A stretch of DNA of 64,000 nucleotides, from assembly GCA_026225945.1 (NCBI GenBank), contig JAMJFZ010001816.1, positions 7,589,501 through 7,653,500 on the forward strand, given 5' to 3'. The translations under genes and the position numbers were made by a program. Under the pieces are notes generated by a model that worked only from the letters and a program-made list of their open reading frames with translations, did not search any database and had not been told where the DNA came from. Origin of the DNA: Cricetomys ansorgei (Eukaryota; Chordata; Mammalia; Rodentia; Nesomyidae). Positions 22,001 to 33,745 of this stretch are shown here, in pieces. The first letter of the stretch is position 1, and each line of letters begins with the position of its first letter.

Positions 22001-24876
22001 GTGCTGTGATTTGTGCTAAGTTATTAGGCCTATGGAAATTCTTAGTACTTAAAACAAAAAATTTTTTTAAAGAACTTAAAACTCAACATAAATTAGGAGG
22101 TGGATAAGAAAAAGAAAATGTTTTTTTTTCCCCCCAACTATTTCATGTTTACCAGGAGGAAGAGAAGAAAAGATTTAAGTGTGTATTTGGGGGTCTAAGT
22201 TACTTCAGAAAACAATCTCTCTATTAATATGTATGAAAAGAAATTTATAGCAACTATCATGAAATACAAAGCAACCAGGAATAAATTCATTTAATAAAAG
22301 AAATTGAGTGTGCTGTATAGATCCCTAGATGTTCCATTTAAAATATCTCTCCAACTTAATCTAGTTACCTAGTAGCAAGGCAATTACACATTGAAGATTT
22401 AGGGTCGATACAGATTTAGGGTTCAGTTGTGATCTTAGACGCTTCTCACAAAACACTTCTTATGGAAAGCAAGCCCCTTGGCAACCTTTGCATCATTGTG
22501 TTCAATTAAGTGACAATTTATTCTGTTTTTGTTTGTAATGGGGATCGTCATTTACTGTCATTACTGGTCCACCAGAGAATATTCTCTTTACTTTTCTCTT
22601 CAGAATAAATCTAAGCCATCTAGAGTTTGCTCTTCTCAGCCACGGAAAAGCTTGTGACTGATGGAAAGCCAGCTCCATCTAGCTGTCCGTCTAGTACTGT
22701 TCCTCCATCCACACCCGTCAGAGGACTACTATACATCATCAAAGCCCAGCTTTGCTGAACTAGATCTTTGCCAAATGGACAAGATCTGAGATCTGGAGTA
22801 GAAAAACTTTTAAAGATGCTGACGCTTGTTCATTTATCTCTACTGTATTTTTCTCCTTTTTCCCCTTGACCATGAAGTTGGTTATTCTGAGGAAAGAGTC
22901 TAAAATCGTACTGCAATACGCACGCAAATACAGACACTTTGTCTCCTTGATTAAGTTTGAAATCTGGGCCTAGTATTTCAGGAAGGTTAAAAGGCAACCT
23001 GATTAGGTGTTCAAATTGTATTACATGTGAGATTGTTTACTGTGTGCATATGGGTCTTTATCAAAAAAATGCTAAGTGGTTCTCCCGAGACATCGAAAGA
23101 AGCGTTCTCTAGTCTCTCTTGTTGAAATCAATCTAAAAATATTTAGCATGTGGAAATGGTGTGATACCCGCATGCATCTTTATTAGACCGTGCCAATATT
23201 AAAGAGATTTACCACAAAACAGTTCTTGTTGCACATATTTCCTACACTGTTATTATTAAATTATTCTCAAATTTGTAAAATTGAGAATAAACTCTCAAAT
23301 CCATGCTCTGGAGCGAGTTAGGGATTCCACTGCTGCCACAGTTTCGTCGCTAAAGAGACGTGCTAACATCTTTGTGAATTCACTAAAACCACCATTTCAC
23401 TTCAAAGAGCTCTACATACATTTCAGAACACGCGGTTTTTAACACATTTTCAGTGCGTGCCCATCAGTGTTTCGTTTTGCTCTCTCCCAGCTTTGCCCCT
23501 CCTCACAAACAATAAAGCGGAGGGGCAGTCAGGTAGTCTAACAAAGCTCCACATGGTGAGCACATCACACCACGGTCTTCATTCAAGTAGTAAAATGCGC
23601 TCTAAGGGACGAAAGACTATCTGTAAACATAAGTATGATTTCATATATCGCACAGACTTTTAAAAGCAGGACACACCCATCAGATGTGCTTTCTTAGATT
23701 GTTCCGTGTCCTATCTGGCTCAAAATCCTGTATATAAAGGAGGTCATGAGTGAGATCTACTGAAGCTACCCATCTGTCCAGGTTGGATGTGTCCCATAAT
23801 GCACTCATTCGTTTCTATCCACACAATACAATTTTGCAAGTCTACGACAAACACACAGTTCTACAGTGAGCTATGTCCTTGGTCCCTTAGGAGAAAACAT
23901 GTCTTCAGATTTCCCACCCATAAGCGTTATAGAAACAACGTAAAGAATGATGGAAAATAGGCTTTAATTTTCTTTAATTCTCTTCAGGGTTAAGGCAAAT
24001 GCCTTTGTTAAAAGTCATTGACATTCACTGATACTACTGCATGATTCTGATCGCCAGAAAAACTAGCAGAAAGAGACACACTGAAGAACGAGTTGCGGGT
24101 TCTGGCAATCAGAAGTAAGACATAGCACCATACAACATGGAGGGCAATGAGGAGGGCCTCGAATACTAACAGCAGAGAGAGCATGCATCTGGAGTTAGGT
24201 GAGGCTGTCTGCTGACTCCCAGCACTGCCATCACTGGTGCATAGCTATGAACAGCACAGTTGCTAATTTTCGTTTATTATTTTTTTCCACAGACAAACTG
24301 GAAATGCAAAACAAACAAAAATCTCCAACACACAAGTTCTGAAAAACAGCTTCAATCTTTCCCAGGATAAGGACATGTCCCATCTTAGCTCAAAAACTGA
24401 ATCATATTTTGGTCACACACACAAAAGGAGGACTTTCTAAGCCATCCCGCCTACAGGGTATATTCACAGAATTCACACCAGATACCGGAGTCTCTAACAC
24501 GTTCCCTTACCAGGCCAATGAGTCCAACATAAGCAGGATGTTTCCAAACTCGTGTCTTCCTTCTCTCTTTTCTATTAGCACACCCTTTCAGTTTGTTGCC
24601 TTCTAAATACATCTTTAAAGATTTGTATTAACATAGAACCACCACTGTGTGTTTTTGACTTTGCTCTTGTTTTTGTTTGCTTGTTTTTTACTCTAAGGAG
24701 ATAATTTATGGGTGACATTTATTTGACTTTACAGAAGGACTTTAACACAGAAACACCAAAATGGACTCTGCTGGTAAACTATGGTCACTACCCCAGCACA
24801 TTTTTAGAGTTTGGCAAATACAGGTTTCATTTCTTTCTCTCAAATGCAGAATCTAGAATTTTCTTGAAGACACTAA
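19018..24876. other. Repeat-poor 5.9-kb stretch without a recognised gene
   Basis: No SINE, L1 or LTR that I recognise, and no long microsatellite. Open frames are short (96 codons at most) and none combines a strong acceptor and donor with protein-like composition. Base composition is more even than in flanking DNA. This could be old unique sequence or hold conserved non-coding elements; sequence alone does not decide. Confidence 0.4.
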
Positions 24877-25088
24877 GGATCTGGAGAGATGGCTCAGGAT
24901 TTAAGAACACTGGCTGCTCTTTAGAGGACCTATATTCAATTCCCAACACTCACATGGCCGCTCTGACCATCTGTAACTCCAGTTCTAGGGGGATCTGATG
25001 CCCTCTTCTGGTCTCTGTGGCATTGCATGTGTATAGAGAACAGACATACAATCAGATAAACATACTTCCACAGAAAACAAAAGCTAAA
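24877..25088 (+). mobile_element. B3 SINE
   Basis: Sense B3: CTGGAGAGATGGCTCAGGAT, CACTGGCTGCTCTTTAGAGG, CACTCACATGGCCGCTCTGA, TGTAACTCCAGTTCTAGGGG, GATGCCCTCTTCTGGTCTCT and an A-rich end. A CTCF-like box of the B2/B3 kind lies at 25000-25011 (minus strand), with one mismatch to the core. Confidence 0.9.
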
Positions 25089-25098
25089 AAGTCTAAAC

Positions 25099-25252
25099 TG
25101 GGCATGGTGGTACACACCTTTATTCCCAGCACTTGGGAAGCAGGGGCAAGTGGATTTCTTTGAGTTCTAGGTCAGCCTGGTCTACATAGTAAGTTCTAGG
25201 ACAGCCAGGGCTATAGAACAATCCTGTCTAAAAGAAGACAAAAGAAAAGAAG
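25099..25252 (+). mobile_element. B1 SINE
   Basis: Sense B1: CTGGGCATGGTGGTACACAC, CTTTATTCCCAGCACTTGGG, GTCAGCCTGGTCTACATAGT and CTAGGACAGCCAGGGCTATA, then an AAAAGAAGACAAAAG tail. AAGTCTAA on both sides (25090 and about 25250) is a likely target-site duplication. Confidence 0.9.
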
Positions 25253-26282
25253 TCTAATTTTAAAAAAGTAAAAGATTGGAAGCTAAAATAGATGGTTGGG
25301 TATTTGAGGTGAGAAAGGGGGTCAGGGAGAACACCAAGGGACAAAGAGAGTAATAGGGAAAGACCATTACCAAAATACCTTATCACCATTATGAAAATGT
25401 CGTAACCCAAGCTGCTGTTTTATGCAATTAAAACACATATGAAAATAAACTCTCGGGCAGCACTCATCGTCAGTCAAGCACTTAGTCACTGTGTGACTTA
25501 GAAATAGATGCCATTTTTTTTTTCAGAAATTACTTTTAAAAACTGTAATGTTGAAACCACCATCATCCCCTTTGAGAGACAGGTGATAACAGCACCACCA
25601 AAGTCTATCTTCAGCTGCTTTGTTGAATCATGAACAGAATAGAAAGCAAATTAGCATCGACCGAATTGGCTTTCATTTAGATTAGAATTACCTCTTCTGG
25701 TGCTTTTACATATTCACAATATCATAACGATTGATGATTTTTAAATTTCTCCAGAAATCAATCCAGATTATGAAACTTGAATACTTAGTTGTCGCCGATT
25801 CGATATCACTCTGGGAATAAGGTGTCATTTTCATTACATTTCTATCTTACATTGATTTTTATCTCATGGTGAGACTCAGACTTGAAGTGGTTCCAATCTC
25901 CCGGGGAGATTTCCTAGAAGGGCTGTTTACCCCGGTCAGTCCAGTTTTCAGCCTTGCAGCTCCCACAGTCCTCACAAAGACAACGCTGTACACAGGGAAC
26001 CAAAGGACAAAGATTATTTCCGAATGCAAGCGTAAGAGCTAATTGAGAAAACCTGAGCACACTGCAGGCAGGCGTACGGTAGCCCTGGAGCCAGGATTAA
26101 CTCTCACTCACCGTGCACGGAGCTGAGCTTCTCAGCCTTGCACCTGTCAGGATCTGCCTACTCCAAATGCCAAGGTCGTAAAAGTGCCAGAGTAAAAGAC
26201 GGTAAGGACTCTAACCCACCAGATCCTAATTCTTGTGTATTGTGAGTTCAGGAAAGACATCTAAGCATAAGAAAGAGAAAGG
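25253..26282. other. Unannotated stretch
   Basis: No gene or repeat family recognised; AT-rich with short homopolymers. Confidence 0.4.
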
Positions 26283-26350
26283 AAGGGTTAGAAAGATAGC
26301 ACTGTGGTAAGGCACTTTACCGCCATGTGTGACCCTGTTCAATAAAAGAA
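26283..26350 (+). mobile_element. Possible degenerate ID-like SINE
   Basis: GTTAGAAAGATAGCACTGTG and GTAAGGCACTTTACCGCC resemble an ID head, and TTCAATAAAAG an eroded B box and tail. Weak match. Confidence 0.3.
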
Positions 26351-27689
26351 GAAAGCTTTAAAATTACGAAGGCAGAGAAGGAAAGAGAGAGGGGTTGGAT
26401 GTAAAGGGAGGGAACAGTCTAGCTAGAGACTTTAGACGTTCCATCTTCTACTACTTAGAAAGCAGTCTGTAAACACAGCTGCCCACTCTCTCAAGTGGTA
26501 CAGCCTGTGTCAAGACCTATAGCCTTAAGCTGTTGGGTTAGAAAGCCAAAGAGGAATTTTAATCTAATAAGTATGAAAGAACTTAAAGATACAGCATGAT
26601 ATTCCGTTTGAGAGCCTAGACGTTTTGATAATAAGTAACAAAGAAAACAATAAGGACCCAAGACCTGAATGTTAATCACCTGTGCTATTCACTCTTAAAA
26701 AGGAAGGACATGTTGACACATGCTACAAGCAGAACGATGGAGGAATTACACCAATTGAAATAAGCTGTTCTCAGAAGACGGCTGCTATGTGGTTTCTTTA
26801 GTTAGTGTGTCTGTGAGTAGTTAGATTCGTAGAAGCAGAATGTAGAATGGCTATTGCCAGAAGCTGGGACTCTGAGCCGGGCACAGAAGCTCAGTGTAAC
26901 AAGACGAAAAGGTTTCGGAGACAGAGGACACAGAGTTGTGAATACACTTAGCCCTACTGAACTGGAAACGTGGATATGAGGGAGAGGTTACATTTATGCT
27001 ACATATGTCTAGCAAGATGAAAAGTATAAAAACTACTGTTTTTTTAGCCAACTGGTCATAGCACCAGTGATTTTTGTTCAATTGGCCCCCACATGAAAGG
27101 GGGTGAAAATGAAACGTTTTGACCACAGCACAAGTCAATGAATATATGGAATCAATTTATCAGCTTAAATTTTCACAAAAGTAACAAACAATTCTATTTT
27201 TAAAAAAAATGAACATCCAAACTAATATGCAATACGCTTTAAAGTTGTTCGTGATTATACCTGGAGGGTGGTTGAGAATTAGAGCAGAGAATAATCCTCT
27301 GATGTAGAAGCATTGCTGCTATTTGTCACCTTCCCTAAAACTAGTTTTTGCATTTGCATGTGTGCACATTTTTGCCTTAGATTATTTTTTTTCTTTTGGT
27401 CTTTCAAATGTGTCTGAAACTAAGTACTTTATACCTCTATTATACTGAAAGGGGAAAAAAGAAACTCATTTGTTTGATTGCAAATACTTAGTGCTGAACA
27501 GGAAAACTTGCACTCCTGCTGACAATTCTATGCTGTTTGGCCCAGTGGGATTACACATTTATGAGATATTAAGCTTTAGAAAGAAGAATTGGTAATGGAT
27601 AGGCTGAAAGAATTTAGTTATAACCCGTAGTACTACTTAAGTACTTTTAGAACAGTCAATTGTGCTATGTTGTCTTAAGATCATGTATA
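26351..27689. other. Unannotated stretch
   Basis: No gene or repeat family recognised. Confidence 0.4.
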
Positions 27690-27690
27690 A

Positions 27691-27742
<52 letters not shown>
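27690..27742 (+). repeat. (GATA)n microsatellite
   Basis: About 13 uninterrupted ATAG units, followed by an AAAT run to 27761. Likely length-polymorphic. Confidence 0.97.
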
Positions 27743-27743
<1 letters not shown>

Positions 27744-27774
27744 AAAATAAATAAATAAATGACAGAAGAACTAG

Positions 27775-27850
27775 GAGCCATAGCTCAGAATAAAGTTCTT
27801 GCCTAATATGCATGAGACTCTGGTTTGAACTCTAACACTGCAAAAGAAAG
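27775..27850 (+). mobile_element. ID-like SINE
   Basis: AGCCATAGCTCAGAATAAAG, TTCTTGCCTAATATGCATGA and GTTTGAACTCTAACACTGC follow the ID order, then a purine-rich AAAGAGAGA tail. The acceptor stem does not pair, so it is not a tRNA gene. Confidence 0.55.
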
Positions 27851-28161
27851 AGAGACGGGGGAGGGAGAGGGTGAGAGAGAGGGAGACAGAAAGAAAGTAG
27901 AAGTTGAACAAAACCACCTCTATTCACAGTTATTGTGATGTAGACGTAGAATTTTCAAACAAGCAGTGGTGTTTCTGAGTTTCTGAGTTGACAAAGAGTT
28001 TACCTAATGAGATCACCTGCAATGTCATTCAGGAGACCAGAGAGATTTTTCGTTCACTGTTATTCTTGGGACCACGATGCCCGAAAATGATCTCTCACAT
28101 GTACCTCAGAAGCAACATCTGGTGTGTATTTGACATCTGGCTTACAGAGTGAGATTCCTAA

Positions 28162-28520
28162 TGCTGTCTGTCAATTTGACAGGATCTAGAATCACTTTGG
28201 AGGTAAGCCACCAAGCATATCTGTGCAGGATTACTAGAACAGGGGGCTGAGGTGGGACGCCTGCCTTAACTGAGGAGGGCACCTTCTGAGGGTTAGAATT
28301 CCAGACTGCATGAAACCGAGAGCAGGAGCTGAGCAGTAGCGTTCATCTCCCTCAGCTTCCCAACTGTGGATGCCGTGTGATGAGCTACCTGAAGATCTGT
28401 CCTCCGTGACTTCCCGTCCATGATGCACTATACCCTAGGACTGTGAACCAGAATGAACCCTTCCTTCTGTGTGTTGCTTTTTTCTGGGCTACTTTATCAC
28501 AACAGGAAGAATCACTGGTG
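28162..28520 (+). mobile_element. MaLR-type solo LTR
   Basis: Starts TGCTGTCTGTCAATTTGACA, then GGATCTAGAATCACTTTGGA, TGAGCAGTAGCGTTCATCTC, CAACTGTGGATGCCGTGTGA and CATGATGCACTATACCCTAG, ending near GGGCTACTTTATCACAACAG. The host LTR at 47491-48267 belongs to the same family. It is a non-coding remnant, subfamily not assigned. Confidence 0.7.
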
Positions 28521-29621
28521 CAGGGAGAATCAACTGAACGTCCCCTTTTGGGAAGTTTTCTGCATTTCTATGAAAGAAACCCAGTCTTCCTATAATATAT
28601 CAAAGAACTAACCACCCTGAACAGATTGTTCTATAATCTCATCTTCATAAATTTTTCTTTTTTTCCCTCTTTGCCAACTCTTAGTGCCTCCTCTGAGATG
28701 AATAGCTTGCTCTTGTCACAGGAGAACTTGCAGTGGTGCAGCCCCGGACCTCTGGCTCCCCTGCACATGTCCAGCTGAGAACAGGCTTCTGCAGTGGGTC
28801 CGGCTTTACCTTGAAGAGTTCAGACATCAGTTCCTACAGCTTGGAGATGAAAATCATCTTTAAACCTGACTTATATCCAAAGAATTAGACAAATCCTGAT
28901 TTCTGAGCGATGCTGTTTACTCTCTTGATCGGACCAGGTCTTGGAATGTACTTCCTTATCTGTCTTGACCACTTTCCCTGAAGTTGCTGCCCTGCTTTGA
29001 TTGACTCCATGACTACTGAAGGTTTAGCTCCCAGCTGATATCTAGGAGCACGGGTCTCCAGATGCCTACTTGACTCTTCTCCATCAAACATATTATGTAA
29101 TACCACACATTGATTCCCATTCATCTTATGATTCACCGTACTGTTCTCTAAACACCAGTCCAAACTCCCACTAGCTATTGCAATGTTCCTGTCTGAAGCC
29201 TGAACTGTTTCCACTCAAATCCATCTCACTCCTGGTTCCCTGCATGACCCAGCCTTTTCCATCTCCCACTTACCCCTTGAAGACAGAAATTCTTATCTCC
29301 CATGCTCGGATTAGCGACGCAGGACCCTAATGTTACAAACACCAGATTTAAGCACTTTCTTCATCATTCAAATGATTTTTCACAGTCAACTGATGTAAAA
29401 TGATTAAAATTATAGCCAGGAGCAGACTCCAAGCTATTTCTTCCTTTGCCTGGGAAACATTTTCAGTGCAGTGACTTCGCATTATTCTCTCCCTTAAGGC
29501 ATTCCTCCTGGACCTCTGAATTCATCAAGAATACAACCAACAGAAATGTCTATCTAGAGGACAACTGGAAAGTAAAGGAAGGTTTTGTGAGACAGCTCTG
29601 TCATTGAACTCAAGTAAGAGA
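28521..29621. other. Unannotated stretch
   Basis: No gene recognised. A minus-strand open frame (28885-29214, 109 codons) lacks a convincing splice context and resembles nothing I know. Confidence 0.4.
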
Positions 29622-29690
29622 AAAGATTTGAAGAAGAAGGAAGAGGAGGAGGGGAAAAGGCAGGAGGAGGAGGAGGAGGAGGAGGAGGAG
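29622..29690 (+). repeat. Purine-rich (GGA)n tract
   Basis: All-purine except for one C, dominated by GGA units at 29662-29690. Can form triplex DNA; the open frame through it is a Glu/Lys artefact. Confidence 0.9.
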
Positions 29691-30470
29691 TCACGACAAT
29701 TCTTCTTAACTGGAGTTACACCTTGTCAAACCAGACAGAAGACCTACCTTCAAAGGGACAACTGTCTTGTAGGTGTTTGGCTAACTCTTATTCCTCTTTT
29801 TACCATGAGCAGCTGTGAAATCTTTTTGTGGTCCTAACTCGTTTGTACTAACTTCTTCATCCCTCAATATTCTGTCTCTCACTATACCATCATTTGTATA
29901 TAAGTCTTTTTTAGCCTTTAATAGACTTTTCTAAAATACATTTTACCCATTGTGTTATGTTTAGCACATCCGGGGTCTTCCTTTAACTGTCATACGTGCA
30001 CACCAAGTCAAAGTCATTCTGGTGGTGTTTTTCTGTCCACAACCTAATATAACATTATGGAGAAAGACTTGAAGGAGTTTGTTATGGCATCTTTCGCTAG
30101 ACAGAAATAGTTTGCCTTCAAGCCAAACCAACCCCAAAGAAAACATTTTCAGGAACTGAAAACATAGTGACTCTTATGCAGAGATGTGCTCCTGAGATTT
30201 TTTTGAGTTTAAAGTCTCAAATCTTTCCTTGAGCCCGCTTACTTTCGTCTACTCTCACCTTTTCCTAAGCTCAGCCAGTAGGAATCACAGAAACTGACTC
30301 AATTTAGAACTACCCTATACGTTCCAAGATGCTAAGATTGATAAGAATGCATAGGACGCATTATCAAATCAAGCATAAAAGATTGTTCAGTTGATTACTC
30401 TGAGAAGTTTCCATGGTATATTTATGCCCCTAATGCAAAATATTTTACAAAAAAATAAAATTTCCTTTAA
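29691..30470. other. Unannotated stretch
   Basis: No gene or repeat family recognised. Confidence 0.4.
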
Positions 30471-30471
30471 G

Positions 30472-30590
30472 GGCTGGTGGATGGCTCAGCAGGTAAAGTG
30501 TTTGCTACCAAGATTGACGACCTGATTACAATACCCAGGACCCACATACTGAAAGAAGAGAACCTACTCTAGCAATTGTCCTCTGGCCTA
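30472..30590 (+). mobile_element. B2/B3-superfamily SINE
   Basis: GGGCTGGTGGATGGCTCAGC, AGGTAAAGTGTTTGCTACCA, GACGACCTGATTACAATACC and GCAATTGTCCTCTGGCCTAC give the tRNA-like head and body. The element runs straight into the CA tract, which is an expansion of its natural CA-rich end; AAATAAATAAAATG at 31294-31306 is its tail. Confidence 0.85.
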
Positions 30591-30621
<31 letters not shown>

Positions 30622-31288
30622 TCACACACACACACACACACTCACACACACACACACATACTCACACACACATACACACACTCACACACACATACACACA
30701 CACACACTCACACACATACACACACACTCACACACTCACACACTCACACACACACTCACACACACACACACATTCACACACACTTACACACACTCACACA
30801 CACACTCACACACACACTCACACACACACTCACATACACACACTCACACACACATACACACACACTCACACACATACACACAGACTCACACACTCACACA
30901 CACACTCACACACACACTCACACACACACTCACACACACTCACACACACATACACTCACACACACACATACTCACACACACATACACACACACATACACA
31001 CACACTCACACACACATACACACACACACATACACACACACACACTCACACACATACACACACACTCACACACACTCACACACATACACACACACATTCA
31101 CACACACACTCACACACACACTCACACACACACTCACGTACACACACACTCACACACACACATATACACACACATACACACACACTCACACAGACATACA
31201 TATACACACACACACTCACACACACATACACACACACTCACACACACACTCACACACACACATACACACACTCACACACACATACACT
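30591..31288 (+). repeat. (CA)n tract with CACT and CATA interruptions
   Basis: About 700 bp of CA dinucleotides broken regularly by CTCACACA and CATACACA. It grew inside the 3' part of the SINE just upstream. The 241-codon open frame through it reads only Thr, His, Ser, Leu and Tyr repeats and is not a gene. Confidence 0.97.
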
Positions 31289-31310
31289 CCAAAATAAATA
31301 AAATGTGCAT

Positions 31311-32222
31311 ATATACGTATGTATACACTCATTTTTAAAAGAAAGGAAACGTCTTTGTGTTCTTCCTGGGTCGCAAGGCAATAGCAGGCTAATGAAGATG
31401 AGGACTTATGCTTATTAAAAGCTTTATCTTCTGGAGACCTTTATGAGTTCAGTGTGCCCGTAACCTTTTCTAAATCATTCCTCCAGTCTTCTTTTGCCAA
31501 ACCAGATCAACTGTAGGCTGCACAGAAGTTTTCTCAAAGGCAACGATTTTGTTTTGTGATTTACCATTTTGCACCACACGAATTAGTAAACACAATGGCT
31601 GAAAAATACCAATGGGACAGAGGTATAAAGAACTGTCATTAAAAACCCAACAAACAAAGATACAATCTACTTTATTGCCTTAATTTTATTTATATATGCC
31701 ATTTCCTTCCTTATCTATACAATAAAATGATCTCAAACTCTATAGCTCAAACATTCGTCAAGGTGCACATATCAGAGCACTTAAGTACATCATGGTCTGT
31801 CACTCTTTGGTAGAATTCTGGGTAGCAATGTTATTTAAAATTAAGATTGAAACACACAGTTTAATATAGGTATGCAAAAAAAAAAAAACCAAACATCCAG
31901 TCAATTAAATGAAGAAAAAGAAAAGTGCATTAAGTATTTGATTGTCCTAGGTTGCTGAAAAATTCAAACACAGTAGTTCCTGTTGGCCATAGAGGAAAAA
32001 GCCCAAAACCTTAAGTGGACGCTTGAACTGCAGGTAGTACCATAGGCAGCTAGAATGTTGGGAAGTAAAGCTGCAAACGGAAAGGCATGAGTGAGTCCGT
32101 CCATGAAAGTGAACTTCCTCTCCCTTATTCAGAGAGGGTATTTCAATTAAAGCACAAAGATAATGAGTTCTTTATAATTTCATAGTTTCATTTTAAAAAA
32201 CTTAATTTAAAATTTACACAGT
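31311..32222. other. Unannotated stretch
   Basis: No gene or repeat family recognised; an A-run lies at 31877-31888. Confidence 0.4.
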
Positions 32223-32237
32223 AAAAATCTGTGAAAT

Positions 32238-32402
32238 GAACCAGGCGGCGGTGGTGCACACTCTTAATCCCAGCACCTGGGAGGCAGAGGCAGGTGGATC
32301 TCTGTGAGTTCCAGGCCAGCCTGGTCTACAGAGTGAGTTCCAGGACAGCCAGGGAGGGCTACACAGAGAAACTCTGTCTCAAAAAGGCAAAAAAAAAAAA
32401 AA
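32238..32402 (+). mobile_element. B1 SINE with perfect target-site duplication
   Basis: Sense B1: CCAGGCGGCGGTGGTGCACA, CTTAATCCCAGCACCTGGGA, GGCAGAGGCAGGTGGATCTC, GGCCAGCCTGGTCTACAGAG, CACAGAGAAACTCTGTCTC, then a poly(A) tail. It is flanked by AAAAATCTGTGAAAT at 32223-32237 and 32403-32417. The intact duplication and low divergence make it the youngest-looking insertion in the window. Confidence 0.97.
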
Positions 32403-32417
32403 AAAAATCTGTGAAAT

Positions 32418-33619
32418 ATTACCTTTTTTCTCTTCTTCATAATCTTTGGGGTCAATCAGAGAAAATTAAAATTAAGTGTGGGAGGATCAAAAGTCAGAGC
32501 AGAATTATTTTTTCTAAAATTAGGTTGCAAATTGTTACCATTTTCTTCTCTTTCCTCTGTGTGTTCACGTACTGCTTTAAGAGCACACATGTAGAACACA
32601 TACGATCATTAGCTCAAAGAGCTTCTGTTCCGCACAAGGCTACAAAAGGCGAATTCACATAAGAAATCACTCCTGTGTGTTGTCTAAATTGGCCGAGTCA
32701 AAAGCAAACATACGGGAAGTTTAGAAGTCAGTTTATTCTAGTGGGTTAGAGGCACGTTTCCACTAGTAGAGGCCCTGAATGCAATCATCAGTATCAGAAA
32801 AAGCAATCGGTTGTTCTGAATTAACTTGAAACCTCTTACTCCGGACTACGGATTAGATTTCCACCCGATTTTCAGTGGCAACCTTCACTGCTGCTTCTTG
32901 GGTGGATTACAGGGAGCAGTGCTCCATCCAGATCAAAAGAAAGCAATTGACAGCAGGCTCTCCCCACCCCATAACTGCTGGGAAGTTGAACTTTCTCTCT
33001 CAGACTTACTATTCATTTTTTTCCCTCTCACGGGCAGGCGAGGCTTGTTTCCCATGAAATGACCTCAACAAAAGTTCAAGGCCTTGGCATTTTGAGCCTG
33101 GGGCCTTTCACTGAGGAAACTGAGTGTTGAGAACTTGATCTCTGATAGTGTCTGCCTATTGTGACGTCTCTCTTGGGTCTCTTCACCCCTAAATTCTTCA
33201 TTTCAGAATTTAGCTGAGCAGCACTTTCCCTGGCCTGTTTATCTCCGTGTCTGTCTCCCCGCTGGTATTTATTGCTTATCGCTGTAAGTCTTTATTGAAT
33301 GTAATCTGTTTGGGGATATAGTTGGCATGAAAGATGCTCCACCAAACGAAGTTGTAAAGTATTATACATAAATACTTAATTTCTGGATTTATATATTATC
33401 ATCATTACTTATTTACCACTGTACGTACCCAGGACACCTTCGAAAGCAATAAATCTGGTCAGTTGCTCTCCCAAATTTGATCAGAATATCTTATAAGATA
33501 TAAATTATGGCATTATATAATTATTAATATTCTTTGTGTGACTGGCACAGATTACAGTTTACAGAAACTTTTTTACATTCAATCTTTCCCAGGCACCCAG
33601 TGTTAGAAAGTTCTTAGCT
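32418..33619. other. Unannotated stretch
   Basis: No gene recognised. The only repeat-like part is an ID-like patch at 32738-32803. Confidence 0.4.
32738..32803 (+). mobile_element. Possible ID-like SINE
   Basis: TAGTGGGTTAGAGGCACGTT, AGTAGAGGCCCTGAATGCAA and TCATCAGTATCAGAAAAAG follow the ID pattern, with GAATGCAATC in place of the B box GGTTCGATCC. Confidence 0.4.
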
Positions 33620-33745
33620 CTGCGGGAACAGGTGAGGGAGCTGAGACTCAGCAAGTTAGACTGACAAGCAAAGGTCATCTGAGTCAGAAGCCTCACAGCT
33701 TGGCAGGAAGCCCGGTGTCCTGCTGCAGGCTCTAAGTGCCTCCCT
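33620..33745 (-). mobile_element. MIR SINE
   Basis: The plus strand reads AGGTGAGGGAGCTGAGACTC, AGCAAGTTAGACTGACAAGC, AAAGGTCATCTGAGTCAGAA and GCCTCACAGCTTGGCAGGAA. This is the antisense MIR core (GGAAACTGAGGCTCAGAGAG onward). Ancient mammalian repeat, heavily diverged. Confidence 0.55.

Noticed and set aside
26150..26201. Possible 52-bp exon between CACCTGTCAG and GTAAGG
   Set aside because: Very short, with no coding signal; such pairs occur by chance.
28885..29214. 109-codon minus-strand frame
   Set aside because: Balanced composition, but no splice signals and no recognised similarity. Left unannotated.
957..31288. CRISPR-like or regulatory arrays in the repeated tracts
   Set aside because: Units are low-complexity and have no unique spacers; the window is mammalian nuclear DNA.
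30576..31301. 241-codon Thr/His-rich frame
   Set aside because: It is a direct reading of the CA microsatellite.
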